DNA from: Timaviella obliquedivisa GSE-PSE-MK23-08B
Lineage (GTDB): Bacteria > Cyanobacteriota > Cyanobacteriia > Elainellales > Elainellaceae
DNA: 64,000 bases
Direction: 5' to 3'
Assembly: GCA_019358855.1 (NCBI GenBank)
Contig: JAHHII010000009.1
Coordinates: 62,001 to 126,000 of the forward strand
The position numbers and the translations under genes were made by a program. Below the pieces are notes generated by a model, which saw nothing but the letters and a program-made list of their open reading frames with translations, ran no database searches and was not told the origin of the DNA. Of this stretch, positions 26,409 through 35,146 are shown piece after piece. Positions within the stretch are counted from its first letter, which is position 1. Each line of letters starts with the position of its first letter.

Positions 26409-27839
26409 ATGGAACAGACTAGTGAACCTCGCCATCTCCCCAATTCCGAGCAGCTTAAACCCGAGCAGCTTAAACCCGATCGGCAAAGATGGCTATGGAT
26501 TTTACTCTTGGTAGGACTACCTTTGACAAGCGCTACCGTCTGGCTGACTCAATCTGATTTTCCGGCTCGGCTTGAACAATTTCAGCACCAGACGTTTAGC
26601 TCCTTAAAAGCACCCTATCGCTATTCCTATGATCTGTCAGATTATCGTAATCCGGCATCACTAAGGGAACGAGAAATTGGCTTTTACCAAGAAAAGATTC
26701 GTAAAAATCCTCAAGGCGGACTCGATCGCGCTTATCTAGCGTCAGCGTATTTAGGAATGGCGAAAACCACAGGTGAGGGCAGTTGGTATCTACTGGCAGA
26801 ACAAACGGCAAAGGAGTCTTTGGCAAGGCTATCAATAGATAATCCTAGCGCCATTTCTACGCTAGCCAGAGTTGCTGAAGCCAGGCATGATTTTGCAGTT
26901 GCGCTCCAGCTAACGCAACAAATTACCGATGAGCGGGATGTTTTGTCAATTAAGACAACATCTAACTTGGCAACTGGCAAACTTACCGAAGCCAGTCAGG
27001 CAGCAGATCAACTCGTTGACCTCAGCTTGAATACCAGCGCCTTTTTGTTGCAAGCGCTAGTTCGTAACGCTCAAGGAAAAGAGCAGGCTCTTGAAAGTTT
27101 TAACTATGCACTGGAGGTTGAAGAAGCAGGTGAGGTCAGTACCTCCGCAAGAGTCCGAACCTTACTCGGTCGATTTTATTATGAGCGTGGACAGATGAAG
27201 ATGGCGCGGGATCTTTACGAAGAGGCGCTGACCATTCTGCCAGAATACCCCCTGGCATTGATCAATCTGGCTCAGTTAGATGTTCGGCAAGGGCGTTACG
27301 ATAGTGCTCTTCAGCGCTATGAGCAGATTCCTTCAGGGATACCCACAGTTTACAATCCGCTGGTTTTGAGGGGTAAGGCACGAGTCAAAGCTTTGCAGGG
27401 CGATCGCCAAGCTGCTGAAACGCTCTGGGCACAAAGCGAAACCCTGCTGCGCCAGAGCTTTATCGGCGTGGACGACTTTGGGCATCGGCGTGACCTCGCT
27501 TGGCTGCTGTTGGAACGGGGACGCGCTCAAGATGTGCCAGAAGCCGTATCACTGATGCAAACCGAACTTAAAAATCGTCGGGATGCTGAGACACTAGATA
27601 TTTACGCCTGGGCATTAATGCAAGCGGGGAAAATTTCCCAGGCTCAAACAGCCATTCAGGAAGCGATCGCTTCTGGCACACGCAACCCTGGCATTCTCCA
27701 TCGCGCCAGTGCTATTGAGCAAGCTTTGGGTAACTCGGTCAAAGCGAACGAATATCAGCAACAGGTGATCAAGAGCGATCCGCAATTTGATGAGCAGGCA
27801 CGTCAGGCGATCGGGTTAAATGCAGGACTGGGAGGATAA
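26409..27839 (+). CDS. Membrane-anchored TPR protein
   Basis: A 476-residue protein with a cytosolic Pro/Glu-rich start carrying a duplicated EQLKP, one membrane helix (about 29-47, WLWILLLVGLPLTSATVWL) and then a periplasmic-side solenoid of about eight tetratricopeptide repeats (for example ARTLLGRFYYERGQMKMARDLYEEAL-type units near 250-280). TPR solenoids assemble protein complexes. The NicO transporter gene starts two bases after its stop, so the two are almost certainly translated together; a scaffold for the DUF4331 protein or transporter is inference. Confidence 0.85.
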   Translation: MEQTSEPRHLPNSEQLKPEQLKPDRQRWLWILLLVGLPLTSATVWLTQSDFPARLEQFQHQTFSSLKAPYRYSYDLSDYRNPASLREREIGFYQEKIRKNPQGGLDRAYLASAYLGMAKTTGEGSWYLLAEQTAKESLARLSIDNPSAISTLARVAEARHDFAVALQLTQQITDERDVLSIKTTSNLATGKLTEASQAADQLVDLSLNTSAFLLQALVRNAQGKEQALESFNYALEVEEAGEVSTSARVRTLLGRFYYERGQMKMARDLYEEALTILPEYPLALINLAQLDVRQGRYDSALQRYEQIPSGIPTVYNPLVLRGKARVKALQGDRQAAETLWAQSETLLRQSFIGVDDFGHRRDLAWLLLERGRAQDVPEAVSLMQTELKNRRDAETLDIYAWALMQAGKISQAQTAIQEAIASGTRNPGILHRASAIEQALGNSVKANEYQQQVIKSDPQFDEQARQAIGLNAGLGG

Positions 27840-27841
27840 AC

Positions 27842-29245
27842 ATGATGCAGCACAAAAGGGATTTTCGGTTCTTCCATCCAAGAAGAGCAAAACGGTGGAC
27901 AGGATGGCTAATGGGAACTCTATCTTGTTTAGGTGCAATTGTGATCTGGCTATTAACCGCAACACCCAGCCAAGCCCATTGGTCAGATATGTCGGCGGCA
28001 GAGGTAACGGTTAAAGATGCATCTGTGGAAATGATGCTGACCTTTCCAACGGGGCTAGTACCCTTTGCAGATGGCGATCGCAATCAACAGCTTTCAGTCG
28101 ATGAAATTAATTCCCATAACGCTGATTTAAGACAGTTTTTTGATCAACAAATTCATCTGACAAATACCGAAAATACTAACGGTCAACTATCTGTTAGCCC
28201 CCTAGCTGCTGGAACGTTGCCAACCAACGTGCAAGTAGCTCCTAGTACACACTCTACAGTGCAACTGAGCTATGCCTGGTCTAAACCCATTGAGGGGGTA
28301 ACCCTCAATTATGGACTGTTCCTTCCCGGCATTCAAACTGCTCATTGTCTTGCTACTATTTTGCAAGCAGGGCAGCTTAAAACTTTCATGTTTACGCCCA
28401 ACAATCAAACATTTTCGCTAACGCCGGGTGGTGCTTTTAGCGGAGAAGTGGTGTTGGCGATCGCAGGTGCTTTTCTATGGGGCGCGATGCATTCCCTCAC
28501 CCCAGGACATGGCAAAACACTGGTGGGAGCTTATCTCATGGGCGAACGGGCGACTCCCAAGCACGCACTCATTTTGGCAATGACCACGACAATTACCCAT
28601 ACGTTAGGAGTATTTGCGCTGGGGTTAGTGGCGCTATTTGCCGCTAAATATATTTTGCCTGAGCAGCTTTATCCATGGTTCAGTTTAACTTCTGGGGTAA
28701 TGGTAGTGGCGATCGGGCTAAGTCTTTTCCGAAATCGCATGGCTCCTTCTAATCATTCTCACGTTCATGCTGATGATCACGCTCATGATCACACTCACGA
28801 TCATAACTACCACCATCACGATCACCACCATCACGATCACCATCATCACGATCATTCCCATCACCACCCTGATCACAACCCTCACATCGACAAAGGAGTC
28901 AGTATCTCATCTCTCTTGGCTTTGGGAATTTCAGGAGGACTTTTGCCTTGTCCGGCTGCGCTGGTACTATTGTTGGGAGCGATCGCCGTTAATAAAACTG
29001 CATTAGGATTAATTCTAGTGATCTGCTTTAGCCTGGGTTTGTCAGCAGTCCTGACCGGATTAGGATTGTTGTTAGTCTATGCCAAAAGCTGGTTTAAGCG
29101 GGTGCCATCTTCAACCCGCTTTATCAAAATTTCGCCTCGTTTTGTTAAAGCCCTACCCGCCTTAAGCGCGATCGGCATTACATTAATTGGAACAGGAATA
29201 TCAACTCAAGCATTCATGCAAGTTTTAGGAATCAATGGAGGTTAA
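27842..29245 (+). CDS. NicO/RcnA-type nickel/cobalt transporter with His-rich loop
   Basis: A 467-residue membrane protein. After a first helix ending in a signal-like ASQAHW-type site, residues 45-190 form an extracytoplasmic domain with an EF-hand-like DGDRNQQLSVDE. The NicO core follows with GAMHSLTPGHGKTLVGAYLMG, the conserved His/Asp-type metal motif of NiCoT/RcnA proteins. A cytosolic loop (about 303-350) has some two dozen histidines with Asp spacers. The second half contains GGLLPCPAALVLLLG. The family exports or imports Ni2+/Co2+; direction cannot be told from sequence. Confidence 0.9.
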   Translation: MMQHKRDFRFFHPRRAKRWTGWLMGTLSCLGAIVIWLLTATPSQAHWSDMSAAEVTVKDASVEMMLTFPTGLVPFADGDRNQQLSVDEINSHNADLRQFFDQQIHLTNTENTNGQLSVSPLAAGTLPTNVQVAPSTHSTVQLSYAWSKPIEGVTLNYGLFLPGIQTAHCLATILQAGQLKTFMFTPNNQTFSLTPGGAFSGEVVLAIAGAFLWGAMHSLTPGHGKTLVGAYLMGERATPKHALILAMTTTITHTLGVFALGLVALFAAKYILPEQLYPWFSLTSGVMVVAIGLSLFRNRMAPSNHSHVHADDHAHDHTHDHNYHHHDHHHHDHHHHDHSHHHPDHNPHIDKGVSISSLLALGISGGLLPCPAALVLLLGAIAVNKTALGLILVICFSLGLSAVLTGLGLLLVYAKSWFKRVPSSTRFIKISPRFVKALPALSAIGITLIGTGISTQAFMQVLGINGG

Positions 29246-29246
29246 T

Positions 29247-29630
29247 ATGCTGAAATGTTTAGGATCTGTTTTGTGCCTTTCCGGGCTGTTCGCTGGATCT
29301 GCCAGTAGCCAATCGCTCTCTCAAGAAGCCGCTCAGTATTCATCTGAGCCAATCGATTTAGTTTGTTATATGGAAACTGCAAGTGGGCAAGTTATTAATT
29401 TGACAAGCGTCTGTGGGGCAAGTCGAGTCATTACTCCCAGCGCTCCAGCCGCACCAAGCGTTCCAGCCGCACCACTGCCTGCGTCTCGCGGCAGAGCGTC
29501 CTCTGTCCTTAGCCCAGAGACAAATTTAGGGGGACTTGATGTGGGCGGACAGGACGGCTCACCGCTCTGCTTTGGAGTAGATGCTCAGGGTCGGGCTTGT
29601 CCATTCTCGCCAGTTACTACACAGGAATAG
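29247..29630 (+). CDS. Small secreted protein with paired cysteines
   Basis: A 127-residue protein with a signal peptide (about residues 1-20). The mature part contains LVCYMETASGQVINLTSVCG, a two-cysteine motif seen in small cyanobacterial exported proteins. A Pro/Ala repeat (APAAPSVPAAPLPA) and a second cysteine pair (LCFGVDAQGRACP) follow, giving four cysteines suited to two disulphides. I chose the ATG at 29247, which has GGAGG five bases upstream; an in-frame ATG at 29235 lies inside the transporter gene. Its start is one base after the transporter stop. Function unknown. Confidence 0.72.
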   Translation: MLKCLGSVLCLSGLFAGSASSQSLSQEAAQYSSEPIDLVCYMETASGQVINLTSVCGASRVITPSAPAAPSVPAAPLPASRGRASSVLSPETNLGGLDVGGQDGSPLCFGVDAQGRACPFSPVTTQE

Positions 29631-29635
29631 AATTT

Positions 29636-31309
29636 ATGGTTCAGCAAATTGATCCGCCCTCAAATTTATCAATTTGGCAACAGCTTCGACAACAGCAAAC
29701 AACCTGTGGACAAGCCCTAAAATCTTTGGTAGATGAACAGGGAAAGGTACAGATTGAATTACTGGATTGGGAATTAAATAACCGTTTTTGGCGATACTTT
29801 CCAGACAAAGAGCAATTACCGCCCCTAATTCCCTTATTGCTGTGGCAAAACTGTTTTTATTTGGGTAGCCCTGGAATCATTTCTGATGAAACGTTGCAGC
29901 AATTGCGCGATCGCCTCAACAATACGATTAAAATTATTCCTGTCACCGAAAAAAGCTATCGCTACTGGTATCGTCTGCAAATTTTAGAAACCGATCGCAT
30001 TAGCGGCAATTCCTTCAACCCGCTCACTGGGCAAGCCGAGCACGACGAAGATATTGTCGAAATGGCAGAGCTTCATCTGTCCCAAGCCGATAACCAGGTA
30101 GAGCGAATTCGCGCCCTCATTTCTAGCGCCCTACGTAACCGTGCCAGCGATATTCACCTTGCCCCCGCTCCCGATGGACTACGAATTCGATTTCGGATTG
30201 ATGGCATTTTGCGGCATATCACCACGCTGCCGCCTGCCATTAGCCGTAAAGTGATCGTGTCGCTTAAGGTCATGAGCGACATGGATATTGCCGAAAGTCG
30301 TCGTCCTCAAGATGGCAGAGTCAGCGAAAAGTATATGCACGATCAGCAAGAGCAAGGCTTAGACCTGCGGGTGAGTGTGCTGCCCTGCATGAGCGGCAAG
30401 AAGCGGGAACCGGGTGAAAAAGCCGTGGTGCGGCTACTGCGACAAAAGAACTCATTTAGCACGATCGAAGAATTGGGCTTTGTCGATCGCACTCGTAAAA
30501 TTTATGAGGGTTGGTTACGTGAACCGCAGGGCATGATCATTTTTACGGGGCCGACTGGCTCAGGAAAAACCAGCACGTTGTACACCAGCTTGCAGGCGAT
30601 CGCCACCGAATCGGTCAACATTGTCACCGTCGAGGATCCGGTTGAGTACGTCCTGTCTGGCATTACTCAAACCCAAGTTCATGAACCTGCTGGCATGACC
30701 TTTGCTGCGGGTCTACGGGCAATTTTGCGGCAAGATCCTGACATTATTATGGTTGGTGAAATCCGCGATCACGAAACGGCAGAAACAGCAGTCCGTGCAG
30801 CATTAACAGGACACTTGGTGCTAACCACACTCCATACCAATGATGCGATCGGCGCAATTCCTCGTCTGAAGGATATTGGGCCCGACCCCGGCTTGATTAG
30901 CGATGCAGTTCTGGGAATTGTGGCACAGCGGTTAGTGCGAAAAGTTTGCTCACACTGTGCAGAGCCGTATCAACCAACGCAAGCGGACTGTGATCTGTTA
31001 GGGCTGAAACTAGCAGAAACCGAGGCGCATAGCTGGCGACAAGGAAAGGGCTGCACCTATTGCTTTAACTCCGGCTATCTAGGGCGAGAAGCGGTCATTG
31101 AGCTATTAAATATTGATGACACCATGCGTTCAATTATCTACGACGGAACCGTAATTGATCTGCGTCAATATTTGCGGAAAATTCAGTTCGATTCATTTTT
31201 GGTTGCAGCGATCGAAAAAGTACAAAGTGGCATCACCACTGTGGAAGAAGTTCGGCGAGTCTTGCCCCATAGCGCCCTCTGTTGGAAACGGGATAAGATC
31301 GATGAGTGA
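29636..31309 (+). CDS. Second PilB/GspE-like secretion or pilus ATPase
   Basis: A 557-residue type II/IV secretion ATPase. The core shows Walker A GPTGSGKT near 303-311, the Asp box RQDPDIIMVGEIRD, the His box TTLHTNDA and a tetracysteine pair (CSHC near 438, CTYC near 472). The N-terminal 150 residues differ from PilB and lack an obvious MshEN module. It starts five bases after the small secreted protein gene (ATG at 29636 preferred to a TTG at 29597). It is distinct from the canonical pilB at 43323, and no assembly partner is adjacent. Confidence 0.9.
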   Translation: MVQQIDPPSNLSIWQQLRQQQTTCGQALKSLVDEQGKVQIELLDWELNNRFWRYFPDKEQLPPLIPLLLWQNCFYLGSPGIISDETLQQLRDRLNNTIKIIPVTEKSYRYWYRLQILETDRISGNSFNPLTGQAEHDEDIVEMAELHLSQADNQVERIRALISSALRNRASDIHLAPAPDGLRIRFRIDGILRHITTLPPAISRKVIVSLKVMSDMDIAESRRPQDGRVSEKYMHDQQEQGLDLRVSVLPCMSGKKREPGEKAVVRLLRQKNSFSTIEELGFVDRTRKIYEGWLREPQGMIIFTGPTGSGKTSTLYTSLQAIATESVNIVTVEDPVEYVLSGITQTQVHEPAGMTFAAGLRAILRQDPDIIMVGEIRDHETAETAVRAALTGHLVLTTLHTNDAIGAIPRLKDIGPDPGLISDAVLGIVAQRLVRKVCSHCAEPYQPTQADCDLLGLKLAETEAHSWRQGKGCTYCFNSGYLGREAVIELLNIDDTMRSIIYDGTVIDLRQYLRKIQFDSFLVAAIEKVQSGITTVEEVRRVLPHSALCWKRDKIDE

Positions 31310-31702
31310 AGCGATCGCTCAAAAGCAAAAACCCCGCCAGGGAACAACAGGCAGTTAGCCAAGCGTCATAAATTTAAGTAATTTAGACAGAGGGACAGTT
31401 CTGGGATTGTTCTCAACCAATTTTAGAACTGAACAGGAAGAATCGGCAAAATCGCTAAAGTTTAGGGACGATTTTGAGACGACTGTGAGGGCAGATATAA
31501 AACCGTCCTATGGTCAATGCTTCTCCAGGCTCGCCGTAGCACAATCATAGTGTGAGGTACATGCTTATTCGTTACCTTTATCGATGTGGGATAAGCCCCA
31601 GTGCAATGCTGCTGTTATTAACGCTGGCATGATCCAGGGCTAAAGCAGTCATTCTCTAATCCCCCTACAAACCTTTGTAACAACTCAGGGAACAACCTAG
31701 CC
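31310..31702. other. Intergenic region upstream of the ECF sigma gene
   Basis: This 393-base region presumably contains the sigG promoter. I see no RNA gene, no long hairpin and no convincing small reading frame. A self-activated ECF promoter is expected by analogy, but no box pair was clear enough to report. Confidence 0.4.
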
Positions 31703-32419
31703 ATGCCAGCGTCATTCAATACCAGCAATGGAGTCCCTCATAGTCCAGTTTTGTCCATGAGTAGTCAATCTCTTCCAACATCTTGGTCAGCCGTTGAAGC
31801 GATCGCCGCCCCCCCGGCTGCGATACCCGTCAACCAACTCTCTAACTACGATTTGATTTTGCAATGTCAGGTTGGGTTACGTCCTAACAAAAACATCTTT
31901 GCCGAGCTAATCCGGCGCTACCATCCCCATATCGAGAAGGTGCTTTATCACCTTGCCCCCGATTGGACTGATCGCGCAGACTTAGCACAAGAAGTTTGGA
32001 TTCGCGTCTATCGTAATATCACCCGTTTGCAGGAACCCGAAAAGTTTCGCGGATGGCTGAGCCGCATTGCCACTAACTTGTTTTACGACGAGTTACGCAA
32101 ACGTAAGCGAGTCGCGCCTCCTCTTTCCTTAGATGCACCCCTGACCTTAGAAGACGGCGAAATGGGTTGGGATATTGCTTCTGATGATGCAGGTCCCGCA
32201 GAAGAACTGGCGACTCAGGAATTCTACGAGCAGTTGAGATCTGCGATCGCTGACCTCCCCGAAGCCTTCCGCACTACCATTGTATTGCGCGAAATTGAAG
32301 GGCTGGCTTACGAAGAAATTGCCGAAATTACTGGCGTTTCCTTAGGAACCGTTAAGTCTCGCATTGCTCGCGCCCGTCTGCGCCTACAGCAGCAACTCCA
32401 AGGCTATCTAGAGGATTAA
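31703..32419 (+). CDS. sigG: ECF sigma factor, SigG type
   Basis: A 238-residue group 4 sigma factor with a roughly 50-residue N-terminal extension. Region 2 reads IFAELIRRYHPHIEKVL, then DRADLAQEVWIRVYRNI and FRGWLSRIATNLFYDELRKRKR. Region 4 reads LPEAFRTTIVLREIEGLAYEEIAEI and GVSLGTVKSRIARARLRL. It matches cyanobacterial SigG, which responds to envelope stress. The next gene is its likely anti-sigma factor. Confidence 0.9.
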   Translation: MPASFNTSNGVPHSPVLSMSSQSLPTSWSAVEAIAAPPAAIPVNQLSNYDLILQCQVGLRPNKNIFAELIRRYHPHIEKVLYHLAPDWTDRADLAQEVWIRVYRNITRLQEPEKFRGWLSRIATNLFYDELRKRKRVAPPLSLDAPLTLEDGEMGWDIASDDAGPAEELATQEFYEQLRSAIADLPEAFRTTIVLREIEGLAYEEIAEITGVSLGTVKSRIARARLRLQQQLQGYLED

Positions 32420-32569
32420 TTCTTAGCCAACTGTGTTGTCATAGACCGTGATAGACAATTCAATTTGCTATGATTCAGATCCATATAGATTTGAACCAGG
32501 CTTCGCATCAATTGGTGTTACCTCACATAAAGTAGCCATCCCCGATTCAGAACACAGAGAATCTGAAAA

Positions 32570-33139
32570 ATGACCTCCAACTTTGACCAGTACGAACCTA
32601 AACAGCATTCTTCCCATGGTGGGCAAGACGGTAATGAAACCTTCTCAGAGATACCCAATTCTTTGAAGTGCACTCCCGAAGGGCTACCCGCTAGGGATCG
32701 CTTTGAAATGTTGAGTGCCTACTTAGATGGCGAAGTTACCGCCCCTGAACGCCGTCAAGTGGAGGAGTGGCTCAAAACTGACTCCAAAATGCAGGGGCTT
32801 TACGCCCGCATGTTGAAAATGCAGCAAGGTGTCCGTCGGCTACCCACTCCAGTACCTGCCCAAACGGTTGAGCAAACGGTTCAACAAGTGGTTTCTCGGA
32901 TTGAGCGCAAGCCCAAGCGAGTAGCTTTTTTGAGCGGTGGTATCGCGATCGCGGCTATATTTGTGGGAGCCGTTGTTAGCAACCTTCCCCGTGGCGAATT
33001 TGCCCCGCAGCTTGCAACTTCCCCTTACAGTCAGCAGGTGATCCCTAGCGACGGCTTAATGATTGCCCTCGATCGTCCTATTATTGATATTCCCAAAGCC
33101 ACCATTTCAACTCCCAATTCACCTCGACCTTTCGAGTAA
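32570..33139 (+). CDS. Probable membrane anti-sigma factor for SigG
   Basis: A 189-residue single-pass protein. Residues about 40-75 (RDRFEMLSAYLDGEVTAPERRQVEEWL) match the anti-sigma domain fold without the zinc His/Cys residues. A membrane helix lies at about 124-141 (AFLSGGIAIAAIFVGAVV), and a short periplasmic tail follows. The layout and position 150 bases after sigG fit the Anabaena ApsG type of regulator. Stress-triggered proteolysis would release SigG; this is family knowledge, not visible here. Confidence 0.82.
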   Translation: MTSNFDQYEPKQHSSHGGQDGNETFSEIPNSLKCTPEGLPARDRFEMLSAYLDGEVTAPERRQVEEWLKTDSKMQGLYARMLKMQQGVRRLPTPVPAQTVEQTVQQVVSRIERKPKRVAFLSGGIAIAAIFVGAVVSNLPRGEFAPQLATSPYSQQVIPSDGLMIALDRPIIDIPKATISTPNSPRPFE

Positions 33140-33183
33140 CTCAGTAGACGAGTTAGCTGTTCTCGATTGGGACACGTCTCCGC

Positions 33184-33591
33184 TCATTCGTGCCCCGTCC
33201 AACGACCCTCTGGCAGCAAGAAACCCAGACGTTTAGCCCTCTCAGGCTCCATCAGATACACCCACGCATTGCCGAGGGGCTGATGAGCCAGGCTAAACGT
33301 CTGAATTTTTTGGCGGTAGTATTCATTTTCCTCAAAGGAGCGATCGGGGCAATAGTCTTCTAGTTCGTCGAGTGCTGCCAAGATTTGTGGCTCATGGAAG
33401 GAGAGCAGGAACCCATAAACGAGTGAATTGCCGGAAGTCATAGCGGGATAGCCCATGGGCAAGGCGTAAAGGGTTCCGTGGGCGATCGCTTCCTGGATTT
33501 CTAGGGCTTTTTGTTCTAGAGCTTTCTGACAGTAGCGATCGAAGTTTGCTTCTCCAGGCTTTAGAGTTCCATAGACAAATATATTTATCAA
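33184..33591 (-). CDS. Gamma-glutamylcyclotransferase-like (GGCT/AIG2) protein
   Basis: A 135-residue protein starting MINIFVYGTLKPGEANFDRY, the substrate-loop motif YGTLxxG of the GGCT fold. The catalytic glutamate is probably in DELEDYC near residue 75. Such enzymes release pyroglutamate from gamma-glutamyl compounds, but the fold has varied substrates. It starts 19 bases after a small RHH gene on the same strand, so the two probably form a bicistron. Confidence 0.85.
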   Translation of the reverse strand: MINIFVYGTLKPGEANFDRYCQKALEQKALEIQEAIAHGTLYALPMGYPAMTSGNSLVYGFLLSFHEPQILAALDELEDYCPDRSFEENEYYRQKIQTFSLAHQPLGNAWVYLMEPERAKRLGFLLPEGRWTGHE

Positions 33592-33610
33592 AGCTTACCT
33601 TCGTGAGATT

Positions 33611-33820
33611 CTAGGCTTTATCTTTGTATTGACCTGCTCTCTCTGCGGCTCTGTGCCGAGGTTTTGTGCTGGCGATCGCTGCAACCTTTTCCCACTCTGC
33701 CTGTTCCAACACCGCATCAAGAACATCAGACAGGTTACAGTGCTGTTCGTACGCAAGCTGCCTCAACATTTCATGATGTTCAGGTTGAATATAAACAGGC
33801 TTCCTTTGAGTTTGTGCCAT
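33611..33820 (-). CDS. Small RHH-like protein upstream of the GGCT gene
   Basis: A 69-residue protein, MAQTQRKPVYIQPEHHEMLRQLAYEQHCNLSDVLDAVLEQA then a basic tail. The short strand followed by two helices is like CopG/Arc antitoxins. The ATG at 33820 is chosen because the conserved-looking part begins there; a longer frame opens at 33883. No clear ribosome site is seen. It may regulate the downstream GGCT gene. Family membership is moderately certain. Confidence 0.6.
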   Translation of the reverse strand: MAQTQRKPVYIQPEHHEMLRQLAYEQHCNLSDVLDAVLEQAEWEKVAAIASTKPRHRAAERAGQYKDKA

Positions 33821-34051
33821 ATACGTTGTATATCTAGTTTGCTTCTCATCATAATTCAAAGATCTAATTAGCTCTATTGACAATTAGCTAATTAGCCAAT
33901 TAAGCTTTTAGGATACTAAAATAAAAGTACTGTCAGAGTCAGTAATTTAAGGGCTGGAGTAAAATTTCTCTCACGCTTCTAAAATGAGCATTGCTCCTAA
34001 GACAATCTGTCTCGATAATCGCTTCTTTCATCCTGCTACCGATTTTCTTCT

Positions 34052-35107
34052 ATGAACCGAAATATTGTTTCCCTATTTTCAGGTTGCGGTGGACTCGATT
34101 TAGGGTTCCTGAAAGCAGATTTTCATCTCACCTGGGCTAATGAATATGACAAAGATATTTGGGCGACCTATGAAGCCAATCATCTCGACACCTTTTTAGA
34201 CAGAAGAGACATTCGGAAAATCAAGTCAGGGGAAATTCCTGATTGTGTTGGCATTATTGGCGGACCTCCTTGCCAAAGCTGGAGCGAAGCAGGTTCTCAG
34301 CGAGGGATCGAGGATGATCGGGGCAGATTATTTTTAGAGTATGTTCGGATTTTGAAAGATAAACAGCCTCGCTTTTTCCTGGCTGAAAATGTGTCTGGAA
34401 TGCTGCATGAAAAACATAGTCGAGCTATTCAAAATATTGTCTCGGCGTTTGAGGAAGCGGGTTACACAGTTTCCTTTAAATTGCTCAATGCCATGAACCA
34501 CAACGTCCCACAAGAACGAAAACGGGTGATCTTCATTGGCTACCATGTTGATCTCAAGAAACAATTTAATTTTGACTGGGTTGATGTCTCCACATCAATT
34601 CTCACGCTTGAAGATGCTATCTGGGATTTGCGGAATACGGCGATACCCGCCCTCGCAACCAATAAGACCAACGCCAAAGCCTGTCTATTGCCTAATCATG
34701 AATACATGATTGGAGGCTTTTCGAGCATTTATATGTCACGAAATCGAGTGCGATCGTGGGATGAACCTTCGTTCACTATTCAGGCAGGAGGCAGACACGC
34801 ACCACTACACCCTCAAGCAAACAAGATGCTATTTACTGAGAAAGATAAGTTTGTTTTTGATGAAAATTCACCTTTTCCCTATAGAAGGCTCTCTGTTAGA
34901 GAATGTGCAAGGATACAAACTTTTCCTGACGATTTTATTTTTCACTATAAAGATCTTAGTGCAGCTTATAAGATGATTGGAAATGCTGTCCCTGTGAATT
35001 TAGGCTATGCGCTAGCTGATGCGATTTATCAGGATTTGTTCGTAGAGCATCAAGGCGATCGCAAACCTACAAAAACCCAAAAGCAACTGAGTCTTCAGAT
35101 CATTTAA
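34052..35107 (+). CDS. DNA (cytosine-5) methyltransferase, M.HaeIII-like
   Basis: Methylates cytosine in a short DNA site. The 351 residues carry motif I FSGCGGLDLGF (9-19), the catalytic GGPPCQSW (C74), the ENV motif AENVSGM, NVPQERKRVIFIG, a recognition region NHEYMIGGFSSIYMSRNRVR and the closing YKMIGNAVPVNL. Nearly every block resembles M.HaeIII (GGCC), but the segment AGGRHAPLHPQA differs from HaeIII's ASGRQCQLHPQA, so the target may not be GGCC. It is convergent with a putative restriction gene. The last codons and stop lie in a 32-bp tandem duplication. Confidence 0.95.
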   Translation: MNRNIVSLFSGCGGLDLGFLKADFHLTWANEYDKDIWATYEANHLDTFLDRRDIRKIKSGEIPDCVGIIGGPPCQSWSEAGSQRGIEDDRGRLFLEYVRILKDKQPRFFLAENVSGMLHEKHSRAIQNIVSAFEEAGYTVSFKLLNAMNHNVPQERKRVIFIGYHVDLKKQFNFDWVDVSTSILTLEDAIWDLRNTAIPALATNKTNAKACLLPNHEYMIGGFSSIYMSRNRVRSWDEPSFTIQAGGRHAPLHPQANKMLFTEKDKFVFDENSPFPYRRLSVRECARIQTFPDDFIFHYKDLSAAYKMIGNAVPVNLGYALADAIYQDLFVEHQGDRKPTKTQKQLSLQII

Positions 35108-35140
35108 TCCAAAAGCAACTGAGTCTTCAGATCACTTAAT
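35077..35140. repeat. 32-bp tandem duplication at the methyltransferase stop
   Basis: The 32-base unit at 35077-35108 (starting CCAAAAGCAACTGAGTC) is repeated head to tail at 35109-35140 with a single T-to-C change. The first copy encodes the C-terminal KQLSLQII and the stop codon; the second is untranslated and abuts the end of the convergent restriction gene. This looks like a recent replication slip. Confidence 0.9.
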
Positions 35141-35146
35141 TAAATA

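Noticed and set aside
28767-29006. A Thr/Ile-rich frame over the His loop of NicO
   Set aside because: It is a second frame of the CATCACGATCAC repeats and has no start signal; the in-frame His loop explains the sequence.
35077-35140. Possible CRISPR-like repeat
   Set aside because: The two 32-base copies abut with no spacer, and there are only two. It is a tandem duplication.
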